Shown: positions 50,226 to 59,788, numbered from the stretch's first letter. The stretch: DNA of 64,000 bases from Streptomyces roseoviridis (GCF_039535235.1 NZ_BAAAWU010000001.1:5828001-5892000), one strand, 5' to 3'. Numbers and translations are program-made. Notes: a model not told the origin generated them from the sequence alone.

Positions 50226-50954
50226 ATGGCTGTAGTCGTCGCGCTCGGCGCGTTCCTCATGACGCTGTTCGGCGGCTGGACGGCCCAGCGCGTCACCGAC
50301 CGCCGCCACCTGGTCCTCGGCCTCGCCGGCGGCCTCATGCTCGGCGTCGTCGGACTCGACCTGCTGCCCGAGGCCCTGGAGGCCGCGCACACCCCCGTCT
50401 TCGGCGTCCCCGAGGCCCTGCTGCTCTTCGCCGGCGGCTTCCTCTTCGCCCATGTGGTGGAACGCCTGCTCGCCGTCCGCCAGGCCGCGCACGGGGCGGA
50501 GGCCGGAGACAGGGTGCCGCAGGTCGGACTCACCGCCGCCGCGGCCATGGTGCTGCACAGCCTCATGGACGGCATCGCCCTCGGCGCCGCCTTCCAGGTC
50601 GGCGGCGGCATGGGCGCCACCGTCGCCCTCGCCGTCATCACCCACGACTTCGCCGACGGCTTCAACACGTACACGATCACCAGCCTGTACGGGAACGCCC
50701 GCCGCAGGGCCGTCGCCATGCTCGTCGCCGACGCGCTCGCCCCGATCGCCGGCGCCGCCTCCACCTTGCTGTTCACCCTTCCGGAGGAACTGCTCGGCTG
50801 CTATCTCGGCTTCTTCGGCGGCGCCCTGCTCTACCTCGCGGCCGCCGAGATCCTCCCCGAGGCCCACCACGAACACCCCGCCCGCACCACCCTGCTGTGC
50901 ACGGTGGCGGGCGTGGCCTTCATCTGGCTCGTGGTGGGCCTGTCCGGCGGCTGA
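50226..50954 (+). CDS. ZIP-family metal transporter
   Basis: This 242-aa protein has about eight membrane helices and the ZIP metal-binding pairs in helices 4 and 5: MVLHSLMDGIALGAAF and ITHDFADGFNTYT. ZIP proteins import zinc or other divalent metals. Here it lies between cobalamin genes and might supply cobalt or zinc, but that is inference. It is divergent from the CbiG-CobC gene (48 bp) and ends two bases before the convergent cobB. Confidence 0.88.
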   Translation: MAVVVALGAFLMTLFGGWTAQRVTDRRHLVLGLAGGLMLGVVGLDLLPEALEAAHTPVFGVPEALLLFAGGFLFAHVVERLLAVRQAAHGAEAGDRVPQVGLTAAAAMVLHSLMDGIALGAAFQVGGGMGATVALAVITHDFADGFNTYTITSLYGNARRRAVAMLVADALAPIAGAASTLLFTLPEELLGCYLGFFGGALLYLAAAEILPEAHHEHPARTTLLCTVAGVAFIWLVVGLSGG

Positions 50955-50956
50955 GC

Positions 50957-52363
50957 TCACGCGACCGGCCCGCCCGCGCAGTGCGCCACGAACCGCACCG
51001 CAGCCCGCGGGGCCCCCGCCCAGTGCGTGTGCACATAACTCGCGTGCACCCCGCCCCGCACGAAGCCCTCCACCCGGCGCTCCGGCTGCCGCAGCCCCCA
51101 GGCCGCCCGCTCGCCCGCACCCGGCTCGATCACCGTCCGGTGGAACTCGTGCCCCCGCATCCGCGTCCCGGACGCCGCCAGCACGCTGTCGCTCACCGCC
51201 ACCGCGTCCCGGTAGCCCAGCGTCAGCCGCTCCGACATCCGCGCGTCCGCGTCCAGCACCCCGCACATCGGCCGCCCGTCCAGCGACCGCGCGAGATACA
51301 GCAGCCCCGCACACTCCGCCGCGACCGGCGCCCCCGCCGCGGCGAGCCCCGCCACGGCCTCGCGCAGCGGCTCGTTGGCCGACAGCTCCTCCCCGTACAC
51401 CTCGGGGAAACCGCCCCCGATGACGAGGCCGCTCGTCCCCTCGGGCAGGGCCTCGTCCCGCAGCGGATCGAAGGTGACGACCTCCGCCCCGGCCGCCGAC
51501 AGCAGCTCCGCGTGCTCGGCGTACGAGAACGTGAACGCCGCGCCCCCGGCGACGGCGATCCGCGGCGCCCCCCGGACCGGCGTCGGCACCTCCCCGGCGG
51601 CCGGCCGCGGCGCGCCGGACGGCTCCGGCGTCCGCACCGCGTCGACGGCCGACCACGGCGCGCCGGACAGCTCCGGCGCGCTCCGCGCGAGCGCCAGCAG
51701 CGCGTCCAGGTCGCACCCGGCCCGCACCTGCTCCGCCTGCGCCGCCACCGCCTCGACCGCCTGCGCCTGCCGCTCCGCCACCGGCACCAGACCCAGGTGC
51801 CGCGACGGCGTCGCCACGGCCGGCGCCCGCCGCAGCACGCCCAGGACCGGCACGCCCGACTCCTCCAGGGCCTCCCGCAACAGCGCCTCGTGCCGGTCGG
51901 TGGCGACCTTGTTGAGGATCACCCCGCCGAGCCGCACCTGCGGGTCCCACGAGGCGAAGCCGTGCACCAGCGCCGCCACCGAACGCGACTGCGACGAGGC
52001 GTCCACGACCAGCACCACCGGCGCCCGCAGCAGCTTCGCCACCTGCGCGGTGGAAGCCAGCTCCCCCTGGCCGGCGGCGCCGTCGTACAGGCCCATCACA
52101 CCCTCGACGACCGCCAGGTCACAGCCCCGCGCCCCGTGCGCGAACAGCGGCGCGACCAGCTCCGTACCGCACATGTACGCGTCCAGGTTGCGGCCCGGCC
52201 GGCCCGTCGCCAGCGCGTGATAGCCCGGGTCGATGTAGTCCGGACCCACCTTGTGCGGGGAGACCGCCAGACCACGGCCCGCGAACGCGGCCATCAGGCC
52301 CGTCGCGACCGTGGTCTTGCCCGCACCGGAGGACGGCGCGGCGATGACGAGACGTGCTACCAC
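50957..52363 (-). CDS. cobB: CobB, cobyrinate a,c-diamide synthase
   Basis: This 468-aa ATP-dependent amidotransferase amidates cobyrinate at the a and c positions using glutamine. The N-terminal synthetase has the P-loop-like APSSGAGKTT at about 7-17 and VGPDYIDPGYH; the C-terminal GATase domain has VIGGGFPEVY and catalytic cysteine in AAECAGLLYLA. A long Pro/Ala/Glu linker (about 255-290) separates them. The GTG at 52363 overlaps the cobO stop by seven bases. Confidence 0.95.
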   Translation of the reverse strand: MVARLVIAAPSSGAGKTTVATGLMAAFAGRGLAVSPHKVGPDYIDPGYHALATGRPGRNLDAYMCGTELVAPLFAHGARGCDLAVVEGVMGLYDGAAGQGELASTAQVAKLLRAPVVLVVDASSQSRSVAALVHGFASWDPQVRLGGVILNKVATDRHEALLREALEESGVPVLGVLRRAPAVATPSRHLGLVPVAERQAQAVEAVAAQAEQVRAGCDLDALLALARSAPELSGAPWSAVDAVRTPEPSGAPRPAAGEVPTPVRGAPRIAVAGGAAFTFSYAEHAELLSAAGAEVVTFDPLRDEALPEGTSGLVIGGGFPEVYGEELSANEPLREAVAGLAAAGAPVAAECAGLLYLARSLDGRPMCGVLDADARMSERLTLGYRDAVAVSDSVLAASGTRMRGHEFHRTVIEPGAGERAAWGLRQPERRVEGFVRGGVHASYVHTHWAGAPRAAVRFVAHCAGGPVA

Positions 52364-52965
52364 TCGATGCCCCGCTGGCCCTTCTGACCCGCGTCCATCG
52401 GGTGCTTCACCTTCGACATGTCGGTCACCAGGTCCGCGAAGTCCATCAGCTCCTGAGGGGCGTTGCGGCCGGTGATGACGACGTGCTGCTGCCCCGGACG
52501 GTTCCTCAGCACCTCCACCACCTCGGCGGTGTCGATCCACCCCCAGTGCAGCAGGTACGCGAACTCGTCGAGGACGTAGAACTTGTACCGCTCCTCGGCG
52601 AGGTCCCGCTTGACCTGCTCCCAGCCCTCGCGCGCCTTGTCCTCGTGCGTCTGCTCGCCCTCGGCGACCTCGCGCTGGATCCAGGACCAGCCCTCGCCCA
52701 TCTTGTTCCAGACGACCGTGCCGCCCTTGCCCGTCTCACCGAGCGCCTTGAGCGCGTTCTCCTCGCCGACCCGCCACTTGGCGGACTTGACGAACTGGAA
52801 CACCCCGATCGGCCAGCCCTGGTTCCAGGCGCGCAGCGCCATGCCGAAGGCGGCCGTCGACTTCCCCTTCCCGACGCCCGTGTGCACCATCACCAGCGCC
52901 CGGTTACGACGCTGGCGGGTGGTCAGTCCGTCGTCCGGAACGACGGTCGGCTGTCCCTGCGGCAC
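52357..52965 (-). CDS. cobO: CobO, cob(I)yrinic acid a,c-diamide adenosyltransferase
   Basis: This 202-aa enzyme attaches the adenosyl ligand to the corrin cobalt. The P-loop GVGKGKSTAAFG is at about 30-41, followed by QFVKSAKW, and DEFAYLLHWGW near 133. The GTG start at 52965 shares a base with the stop of the chelatase gene, and its end overlaps cobB, so the cob genes are translationally coupled in the order chelatase, cobO, cobB. Confidence 0.96.
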   Translation of the reverse strand: MPQGQPTVVPDDGLTTRQRRNRALVMVHTGVGKGKSTAAFGMALRAWNQGWPIGVFQFVKSAKWRVGEENALKALGETGKGGTVVWNKMGEGWSWIQREVAEGEQTHEDKAREGWEQVKRDLAEERYKFYVLDEFAYLLHWGWIDTAEVVEVLRNRPGQQHVVITGRNAPQELMDFADLVTDMSKVKHPMDAGQKGQRGIEW

Positions 52966-55052
52966 TATGCGGCCCTCCTCGTAGAGCTGTTGCCTTGTAC
53001 GTTCCTGACGAGCCCGGCGATCGAGTCGGCGCGCAGCTCGTCCAGCGTCACGGCCGTCCCGCCCAGATCACGGGCCAGGTTCCCGGCGAGTCCGAGCCGC
53101 ACCGGCCCCGACTCGCAGTCCACGACCACCGCGGCCGTGCCCTCGGCGGCGTGCAGCCGCGCGGCACGCGCCGCGAGCGCCACCGGATCCCCGGCGCCAC
53201 CGGTCGCCCGCCCGTCGGTCACCACCACGAGCAGCGGGCGCCGCGAGGGATCCCGCAGCCGCTCCACGCGCAGCACCTCATGGGCCCTCAGCAGGCCCGC
53301 CGACAGCGGGGTCCGCCCGCCCGTCGGCAGCTTCTCCAGGCGGGCGGCGGCCGCGTCCACGGACGAGGTCGGCGGCAGCGCGACCTCCGCGTCCCGGCCG
53401 CGGAAGGTGACCAGACCGACCTTGTCGCGCCGCTGGTACGCGTCGAGCAGCAGCGAGAGCACCGCCCCCTTGACCGCGCTCATCCGCTGCCGCGCCGCCA
53501 TCGAACCCGAGGCGTCCACGACGAACAGGACCAGATTGCCCTCCCGGCCCTCCCGGGTCGCCTGCCGCAGGTCGTCCCGGCGCACCACGAGACCCGGCCC
53601 GGACCGGCCGCGCGCCTTCTGATGCGGGGCGGCGGCCTGGACCGTCGCCGCCAGATGCAGCTTGGTCAGCGCGCCCCGGGGCCGGGTGGAGCCCGTCGTC
53701 CTGCCGTGCGCGGTCCTGGCCCGCGAGCGGCGTCCGGCGGCGCCCTCGCCGAGGCCGGGAACGCTCAGCATCTTCGTACGGAACGGCTCACCGGCCGCGA
53801 CCGCGGCGCGCTCACCGGCCCCCGGGCCGCCACCCCGCGGCGCGGACGCCGGAGCCTCCTCGGACGCCGCAGCCTCCTCGGACGCCGGGGACTGCTCGGG
53901 CAGCGAGGACTCCTCGCGCCCCGCACCGTCGCTCCCGTCCGCCGGCCCCTCGCCCTGCGGCGGGATCCCGCCACCGCCACCGCCGTCGGGCCCTCCGCCA
54001 CCCGGGCCGTCCGGCTCCGGGTCCTCGTCCGGCTCCTCGCCCTTGAACCGCTCCAGCGTCTCGTCGAGCTTGTCCTCGTCCAGGCCCGGAGCGTCGAAGG
54101 GCGAGCGCCGACGACGGTGGGGCAGGGCCAGCAGGGCCGCCTGCCGCACGTCCTCCGAGGTCACCTCGGTGCGCCCGGCCCACGCGGCGAGCGCGGTCGC
54201 GGTCCGCGCCATCACGATGTCGGCGCGCATGCCGTCCACCTCGAACGCGGCGCAGGTCGCCGCGATCTGCAGCAGCGCCGCGTCCCCGAGCACCACCCGC
54301 GGCAGCAACTCCCGCGCGGCGACGATCCGTTCGCGCAGCGCCGCCTCCTCGCCGGCCCAGCGGGCGGCGAAGGCGGCCGGGTCGTCCTCGAACGCGAGCC
54401 GGCGCCGCACCACCTCCACCCGCTGCTCCGGCTCGCGGGAGGCGGCCACCTCCACGGTCAGACCGAACCGGTCGAGCAGCTGCGGCCGCAGCTCGCCCTC
54501 CTCCGGGTTCATGGTGCCGACCAGCAGGAAGCGGGCCGCGTGCCGTACGGAGACGCCTTCGCGCTCGACGTGGGAGGCGCCCATGGCGGCGGCGTCCAGG
54601 AGGAGGTCGACGAGGTGGTCGTGCAGCAGGTTGACCTCGTCGACGTACAGGATGCCCCGGTGCGCCTGCGCGAGCAGGCCCGGCTCGAACGCCTTCACGC
54701 CCTCGGCGAGCGCCTTCTCGATGTCGAGGGCGCCGACGAGACGGTCCTCGGAGGCGCCGACGGGCAGTTCGACCAGGCGTGTCGGGCGCGAGACGCCCGG
54801 CGCGGGCTCGTGCGGCCCGTCGGGGCACTCCGGATCGGGCGCCTCCGGGGCGCACGAGAAGCGGCAGTCCGCGACGACGCCCATGGCGGGCAGGAGGGCC
54901 GTCAGGCCCCGCACGATCGTCGACTTGGCCGTGCCCTTCTCACCCCGCACGAGCACGCCGCCGATGTTCGGCGAGACGGCGTTGAGCAGCAGGCTCAGCC
55001 GCATGTCGTCCATGCCGACGACGGCGGTGAACGGATAGGGAACGGAGGCCAT
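52965..55052 (-). CDS. Putative cobaltochelatase/magnesium chelatase (ChlI-ChlD fusion)
   Basis: This 695-aa protein fuses the I and D subunits of an AAA+ chelatase. Walker A is GEKGTAKS at 37-44, Walker B-like GILYVDEVNLL near 135, and NPEEGELRPQLLDRFGL near 180. A Pro/Glu/Gly-rich linker (about 325-430) leads to a VWA domain with MIDAS motif VDASGSM near 520 and TDGRATGG near 650. It probably inserts cobalt into the corrin with a CobN subunit encoded elsewhere. The ATG at 55052 gives MASVPYPFTAVVG, the usual start. Confidence 0.92.
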   Translation of the reverse strand: MASVPYPFTAVVGMDDMRLSLLLNAVSPNIGGVLVRGEKGTAKSTIVRGLTALLPAMGVVADCRFSCAPEAPDPECPDGPHEPAPGVSRPTRLVELPVGASEDRLVGALDIEKALAEGVKAFEPGLLAQAHRGILYVDEVNLLHDHLVDLLLDAAAMGASHVEREGVSVRHAARFLLVGTMNPEEGELRPQLLDRFGLTVEVAASREPEQRVEVVRRRLAFEDDPAAFAARWAGEEAALRERIVAARELLPRVVLGDAALLQIAATCAAFEVDGMRADIVMARTATALAAWAGRTEVTSEDVRQAALLALPHRRRRSPFDAPGLDEDKLDETLERFKGEEPDEDPEPDGPGGGGPDGGGGGGIPPQGEGPADGSDGAGREESSLPEQSPASEEAAASEEAPASAPRGGGPGAGERAAVAAGEPFRTKMLSVPGLGEGAAGRRSRARTAHGRTTGSTRPRGALTKLHLAATVQAAAPHQKARGRSGPGLVVRRDDLRQATREGREGNLVLFVVDASGSMAARQRMSAVKGAVLSLLLDAYQRRDKVGLVTFRGRDAEVALPPTSSVDAAAARLEKLPTGGRTPLSAGLLRAHEVLRVERLRDPSRRPLLVVVTDGRATGGAGDPVALAARAARLHAAEGTAAVVVDCESGPVRLGLAGNLARDLGGTAVTLDELRADSIAGLVRNVQGNSSTRRAA

Positions 55053-55227
55053 GAGCCGATACCCCTTTCGAGGGAACTGCTGCGATCGGAAGTGTCTGTG
55101 CGGCCCTGCCGGGCCGTCGTGGTGCGGTGCTCCCCGCGGACGCGGGGACGGCCTCGCCGTCAGCCCGGCCACGGGCGGAGTTCCGGCCGGTCGCCCGCAC
55201 CGGCGGGGACGGCCGTGCCGGCGGCCC

Positions 55228-56736
55228 TCACGGCGCCCCGGGCGGCACGAACGGCAGCCCCTCCGGCGCGCCCTTCTCGATCAGCCGCATCAGCGCTCCG
55301 GTGTCGGCGTGCTCCTCGATCAGGTCGCCGAGGCGGTCGAGCTGTTCCTCGCGCAGGGCGCCGAAGGAGGTGTCGGGGGCCGGGACGAAGCGGCGCCCCG
55401 CGGCGGCGGCGACCTCGCGCAGGAACGCCCGGCGGAAGCCGTCGCTCTCCAGGGAGCCGTGCCAGTGGGTGCCCCACACCGCGCCGACGCGGCAGCCGTC
55501 GAGGAACGGCTCGCCGCCCACGACGTCGGCGACGCCGTGGTGGATCTCGTAGCCCTCGACGCGCTCGCCGAGCGCCTCGCCGACCGGCCGGGCCAGCGTC
55601 TTCTCGGGCGCGAACCGCACGCGTACGGGCAGCAGGCCGAGCCCGTCGACCGTGCCCGCCTTCGACTCGACCTCGTCGTCGATGCGCTCGCCGAGCGCCT
55701 GGAAGCCGCCGCAGACGCCGAGCACGGGACGGCCCTCGGCGGCCCGGCGGGCCAGCGCGTCCGCGAGGCCGCGTTCGCGCAGCCAGGCCAGCGCCTTCAC
55801 GGTGCCCCGGGTGCCGGGCACGACGACCAGGTCGGCGTCGACCAGCTCCTCGGGCCGGTCGACGAACCGCACCACGACCCCCGGTTCGGCGGCGAGCGCG
55901 TCCACGTCGGTGAAGTTGGACATCAGCGGCACGGCGCACACGGCGACCCGCAGCACGTCCGCGCCGAGCGGCGGCGCCACCACGGACTCGCGCACCGCGC
56001 CCCGCAGCGAGACGCGCAGGCCGTCCTCCTCGTCGATGCCGAGCCCGTGCGCGTACGGCAGGACACCGAGGGTGCGGCGTCCGGTGAGGTCGTACAGCAT
56101 GTCGAGGCCCGGTTCGAGCAGCGTGACGTCGCCCCGGAACTTGTTCACCAGATACCCGGCGACCAGCGCCTGGTCCTCCGGCGCGAGGAGGGCCGTCGTC
56201 CCGAAGAACTGGGCGAAGACCCCGCCCCGGTCGATGTCGCCGACGACCACGACGGGCAGCCGCGCGGCCCGGGCGATGCCCATGTTGACGATGTCGGTGC
56301 GCCGCAGGTTGATCTCGGCCGGGCTGCCCGCGCCCTCGCAGATCACCGCGTCGTACGTGTGCCGCAGCTCCTCCAGGCACGCGAGGACGGGCTCGAACAG
56401 CTCCTTCTGCCGGCCGCCGTGGTAGCCGCGGGCACTCAGCTCGCCGACCGGCTTCCCCATGAGCACGACCTGGCTGGAGCGGTCGCTGCCGGGCTTGAGC
56501 AGCACCGGGTTCATCAGGGCGGTCGGCTCGACGCGGGCGGCCTGCGCCTGCATGGCCTGCGCCCGCCCGATCTCCGCGCCCTCCCTCGTCACGAAGGAGT
56601 TCAGGGACATGTTCTGCCCCTTGAACGGCGCCACCTTGATGCCCTGCCGGACCAGCCACCGGCAGATGCCGGCCGTGACGACGCTCTTGCCCGCGTCGGA
56701 CGTGGTCCCGGCGACGAGCAGCCCCCCGCCCCTCAT
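55228..56736 (-). CDS. cobQ: CobQ, cobyric acid synthase
   Basis: This 502-aa glutamine amidotransferase adds four amides to adenosylcobyrinate diamide to make cobyric acid. The N-terminal domain has AGTTSDAGKSVV, FKGQNMSLNSFVT and EGAGSPAEINL; the C-terminal GATase domain has GVCGGFQALG with the catalytic cysteine and WGTHWHGSLESD. The end at 55228 lies 175 bp from the chelatase start. The ATG at 56736 overlaps the cobD end by four bases. Confidence 0.96.
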   Translation of the reverse strand: MRGGGLLVAGTTSDAGKSVVTAGICRWLVRQGIKVAPFKGQNMSLNSFVTREGAEIGRAQAMQAQAARVEPTALMNPVLLKPGSDRSSQVVLMGKPVGELSARGYHGGRQKELFEPVLACLEELRHTYDAVICEGAGSPAEINLRRTDIVNMGIARAARLPVVVVGDIDRGGVFAQFFGTTALLAPEDQALVAGYLVNKFRGDVTLLEPGLDMLYDLTGRRTLGVLPYAHGLGIDEEDGLRVSLRGAVRESVVAPPLGADVLRVAVCAVPLMSNFTDVDALAAEPGVVVRFVDRPEELVDADLVVVPGTRGTVKALAWLRERGLADALARRAAEGRPVLGVCGGFQALGERIDDEVESKAGTVDGLGLLPVRVRFAPEKTLARPVGEALGERVEGYEIHHGVADVVGGEPFLDGCRVGAVWGTHWHGSLESDGFRRAFLREVAAAAGRRFVPAPDTSFGALREEQLDRLGDLIEEHADTGALMRLIEKGAPEGLPFVPPGAP

Positions 56737-57707
56737 GCGTACCTCCGCTTCACCGCGTTCGTCAGGATCCGGCCGCCCGCACAGGCGGCCAGGGTCAGCC
56801 AGGTCACCCGGCGGGACAGCCGGACCGCCCGGTCGATGTCGGCCACCTCGACGGCCCGCCCCTCCCCGCCCAGCACGGGCCGGTGCTCGACCCGTCCGCC
56901 GTACGAGAGGGTCCCGCCGAGCCGTACGCCGAGCGCTCCCGCGAAGGACGCCTCCACCGGGCCCGCGTTGGGGCTCGGGTGCTTCCCGGCGTCGGCCCGC
57001 CAGGCGCGCAGCGCGCCCCGGGGGTTTCCGCCCGCCAGGGTGGCGAGTACGGCGGTGAGCCGGGCGCCGGGCCAGCCGGCGAGGTCGTCGAGGCGGGCCG
57101 AGGCCCAGCCGAAGCGCCGGTAGCGGGGGGACTTGTGACCGACCATCGCGTCGAGGGTGTTGACCGCCCGGAAGCCCAGCAGGCCGGGCACGCCCGCGAC
57201 CGCGCCCCAGAAGAGGGCGCCCACGACGGCGTCCGAGGTGTTCTCGGCGACCGACTCGACGACCGCGCGGGCCATCGCGGGCCCGTCCAGGGACTGGGGG
57301 TCACGGCCGCACAGGTGGGGCAGCCGCTCGCGCGCCACCTCAAGGTCGCCGGCCGCGAGCGCCCCGCCGATCGCGCGGGCCTCGCGGCCCAGTGTCGTAC
57401 CGCCGACGACGGCCCACACGGAGGCGGCGGTCAGGGCGACGGAGGCGGCGCGGCTGCCCCGTACCGTACGGGCGGCGAGGGCGCCGAGGGCCACGGTGGT
57501 GCCGACGCAGACGGCGGTGTGCAGGGCGCCCCGGCCCCGGTGGTCGCCGTGGAGGCGCTTCTCGACCGCGGCCGCCGCCCGGCCGAAGGCGGCGACGGGG
57601 TGGCCGCGGCGGGGGTCGCCGAGGAGCAGATCGACGGCGAGGCCGACGGCCGCTCCGTAGGCGTAGACACGGGTGGTGCCGGGAACTCTGGGGCCGCGGC
57701 CGGGCAT
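56733..57707 (-). CDS. cobD: CobD/CbiB, adenosylcobinamide-phosphate synthase
   Basis: This 324-aa membrane protein attaches the aminopropanol (phosphate) arm to cobyric acid. It has multiple hydrophobic segments and the family blocks DLLLGDPRRGHPVAAFGR near residues 27-44, SVAENTSDAVVGALFWG near 150-166 and FRAVNTLDAMVGHKSPRYRRFGW near 178-200. It is the first gene of the coupled cobD-cobQ pair and lies directly after the cobalamin riboswitch. Confidence 0.95.
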   Translation of the reverse strand: MPGRGPRVPGTTRVYAYGAAVGLAVDLLLGDPRRGHPVAAFGRAAAAVEKRLHGDHRGRGALHTAVCVGTTVALGALAARTVRGSRAASVALTAASVWAVVGGTTLGREARAIGGALAAGDLEVARERLPHLCGRDPQSLDGPAMARAVVESVAENTSDAVVGALFWGAVAGVPGLLGFRAVNTLDAMVGHKSPRYRRFGWASARLDDLAGWPGARLTAVLATLAGGNPRGALRAWRADAGKHPSPNAGPVEASFAGALGVRLGGTLSYGGRVEHRPVLGGEGRAVEVADIDRAVRLSRRVTWLTLAACAGGRILTNAVKRRYA

Positions 57708-57744
57708 GGCGCTGTGTCCTCACTCAGGGTCCGCGCCCTGGGTC

Positions 57745-57865
57745 GACGTGACGGCGGCGAGAGTTCCTGACTCCCGGCCCCTCGGGGCCGGTCACAGTGG
57801 CGGGACCGCGCCGGAATCGCACCGGGCTTCCTCTCCTTTGCCGCCGTAATGGCCTCGGCAGTCCA
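57745..57865 (-). ncRNA. Cobalamin (B12) riboswitch
   Basis: Read on the minus strand, this region has the conserved pieces in order: AGGCCATTACGGCGGCAAAG, then GGAAGCCCGGTGCGATTCCG, GCGGTCCCGCCACTGTGA (the B12 box), a GGCCCCGAGGGGCC hairpin and GGGAGTCAGGAACTC. It lies about 40-160 bases upstream of the cobD start. High B12 should repress cobD and cobQ expression. Exact ends are approximate. Confidence 0.9.
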
Positions 57866-57940
57866 CCACGCCCCGCGAACGGCCGTCAACTCGCCCTTGA
57901 CCTGCGCCGGGTCACTGTGCGAAGCACCACAGACACGAGC

Positions 57941-57979
57941 GGCCGGGCGGCCCGCACCGATGGTGCGGGCCGCCCGGCC
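57941..57979. terminator. Very strong terminator hairpin
   Basis: An 18-bp perfect stem, GGCCGGGCGGCCCGCACC with its complement, surrounds a GAT loop. It is 16 bases past the end of the minus-strand small membrane gene and marks the boundary between the pit operon and the cob region. Confidence 0.88.
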
Positions 57980-57994
57980 GTCACGGTCGCCGGG

Positions 57995-58216
57995 TCAGGC
58001 GACGATCAGATAGATGCCGTACGCCACGGCCGCCGCGCACAGCGCGAAGCAGGCGTAGGCGCCGGTGCGGGCCAGGGCGGCGGAGCCGCCGTTCGCCGTG
58101 GCCTGCTCCTGCTTGGAGAGGCCGACGATGCCGAGCGTGAACAGGCCCACGAGGGCGACGGTCGCCACGAGGCTGACTCCGAAGACGGAGCCGAGAGCTG
58201 CCCAGTCGATCTTCAT
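57995..58216 (-). CDS. Small two-helix membrane protein of the pit operon
   Basis: This 73-aa protein has two membrane helices, at about 10-33 and 48-72, joined by a short polar loop (SKQEQATANGG). It lies 25 bases after the Pit transporter on the same strand. A small membrane gene next to pitH2 is also found in S. coelicolor, as I recall, suggesting an accessory role. Its function is unknown. Confidence 0.82.
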   Translation of the reverse strand: MKIDWAALGSVFGVSLVATVALVGLFTLGIVGLSKQEQATANGGSAALARTGAYACFALCAAAVAYGIYLIVA

Positions 58217-58241
58217 GCGGTTGCTTTCCTGTTCCTCTTGC

Positions 58242-59504
58242 TCAGACCGCGGCCGGGGCCGGGGGAGCGGTCGGGTCCGCCGTGCCGGGCGCGGGGATGG
58301 TGGCCTTCAGGTCCTCGTCCGTGACGGCGGCGACGGAGCCGGCCGGCGGCGGGGTGACCGCCGCGATGGCGGTGGTGACGACGCCCGCGGGCTCGGCCTC
58401 GGTCTCGACCTCGTTGACGTTGGTGTGGTCGACCACCTGGCGGCGGGAGACCAGCCAGATCGCGAGGCAGGAGGCGACCAGGAAGCCCGCGACCGTGTAG
58501 ACGCCCCAGTCGCCCTGGCGGGCGACGTACTCGGCGCCCGCGCCGACCAGGCCGGCGGCCGGCAGGGTCAGGCCCCAGGCGACGAACATCCGGGTGGCCG
58601 TCGACCAGCGCACCACGCCGCCCTTGCGGCCCAGGCCCGCGCCCATGACGGCGCCGGAGCAGGAGTGGGTGGTGGAGAGGGAGAAGCCCAGGTTCGAGGA
58701 GGCCAGGATGACCGTGGCCGCGCTGGTCTGGGCGGCGAAGCCCTGCTGCGGCTGGAGGTCGGTCAGGCCCTTGCCCATGGTGCGGATGATGCGCCAGCCG
58801 CCGAGGTAGGTGCCCAGCGCGATCGCCACACCGGCGGAGACGATGACCCAGACCGGCGGGTTGGAGCCGGGCGCGAGGGTGCCGCCGGCGACCAGGGCGA
58901 GGGTGATGATGCCCATGGTCTTCTGCGCGTCGTTGGTGCCGTGGGCGAGGGAGACGAGACCGGCGGAGGCGATCTGGCCGGCCCGGTAGCCCTTCGCGGT
59001 GGTCTTGGCGTCCGCGTTGCGGTCGAGGCGGTACGTCAGCCGGGCGGCGAACATCGCGGCCAGGCCGGCGACCAGCGGGGCGGCGAGCGCGGGGAGGAGC
59101 ACCTTGGTGACGACGACGCCGCCGTTGACGCCGCTGAGGCCGATCGAGGCGACGGTCGCGCCGATGAGGCCGCCCATCAGGGCGTGGGAGGAGCTGGAGG
59201 GCAGTCCGACCAGCCAGGTCAGCAGGTTCCACAGGATCGCGCCGACGAGCGCGGCGAGGATCACTTCGGGCTGGATGCCTGATTCGTCGACCAGACCCTT
59301 GGAGATCGTGTTGGCGACCTCCACCGAGAGGAACGCGCCGACCAGGTTCAGCACGGCGGACATGGCCACCGCCGTCTTGGGCTTGAGTGCGCCGGTCGAG
59401 ATGGTCGTCGCCATCGCGTTGGCGGTGTCGTGGAAACCGTTCGTGAAATCGAACACGAGAGCTGTCACGACCACAATCGCGAGCAGCAGCGTGATGTGTT
59501 CCAT
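58242..59504 (-). CDS. Pit-family low-affinity phosphate transporter
   Basis: This 420-aa protein has ten or so membrane helices and the duplicated PiT signature, FDFTNGFHDTANAMAT near residues 18-33 and AHGTNDAQKTMGII near 207-220, which bind phosphate in proton or metal-phosphate symport. The C-terminal tail (about 370-420) is Pro/Ala-rich and cytoplasmic. A PHO box lies upstream. Unlike many Pit genes it has no adjacent DUF47 (PhoU-like) gene. Confidence 0.94.
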   Translation of the reverse strand: MEHITLLLAIVVVTALVFDFTNGFHDTANAMATTISTGALKPKTAVAMSAVLNLVGAFLSVEVANTISKGLVDESGIQPEVILAALVGAILWNLLTWLVGLPSSSSHALMGGLIGATVASIGLSGVNGGVVVTKVLLPALAAPLVAGLAAMFAARLTYRLDRNADAKTTAKGYRAGQIASAGLVSLAHGTNDAQKTMGIITLALVAGGTLAPGSNPPVWVIVSAGVAIALGTYLGGWRIIRTMGKGLTDLQPQQGFAAQTSAATVILASSNLGFSLSTTHSCSGAVMGAGLGRKGGVVRWSTATRMFVAWGLTLPAAGLVGAGAEYVARQGDWGVYTVAGFLVASCLAIWLVSRRQVVDHTNVNEVETEAEPAGVVTTAIAAVTPPPAGSVAAVTDEDLKATIPAPGTADPTAPPAPAAV

Positions 59505-59551
59505 TTACCCAGGCAATCGTTTGACGTCAGTGGCTCGTCGAACGTAGGCAA

Positions 59552-59573
59552 CCTGAGTGAACGGAAGGTGAAC
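59552..59573 (-). promoter_or_regulatory. PHO box upstream of pit
   Basis: On the minus strand two 11-bp direct repeat units follow each other, GTTCACCTTCC and GTTCACTCAGG, matching the Streptomyces PHO box unit (GTTCACC core). It starts about 50 bases before the pit ATG at 59504. It indicates PhoP control under phosphate limitation. Confidence 0.8.
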
Positions 59574-59774
59574 TGGGCCCGGCAGCACGGTGTCCCGAAC
59601 CGGGGTCGGCGGATTCCGTTTAGCGGCTCGGGGGCACCCCTGTCCACGATGCGGTCGCCCTGCGACCCCGGGTAATCCGTGCGGTGGCGGCATCCAGCCC
59701 CCGGCGGCCCCTGCCGCCGCTCCCGCCCCGTATCGCCCAGTGGACCGCTTCAGCCCCACGGAGGACCCCCGCGA

Positions 59775-59788
59775 GTGATCCAGGTCAC
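59775..59788. promoter_or_regulatory. Crp-type binding site
   Basis: GTGATCCAGGTCAC matches the Streptomyces Crp motif GTG-N6-GNCAC exactly and lies in a 20-bp dyad with 7-bp arms (CGAGTGA and TCACTCG, 59772-59791). It covers an alternative GTG start, which argues for the downstream start at 59841. Confidence 0.6.
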
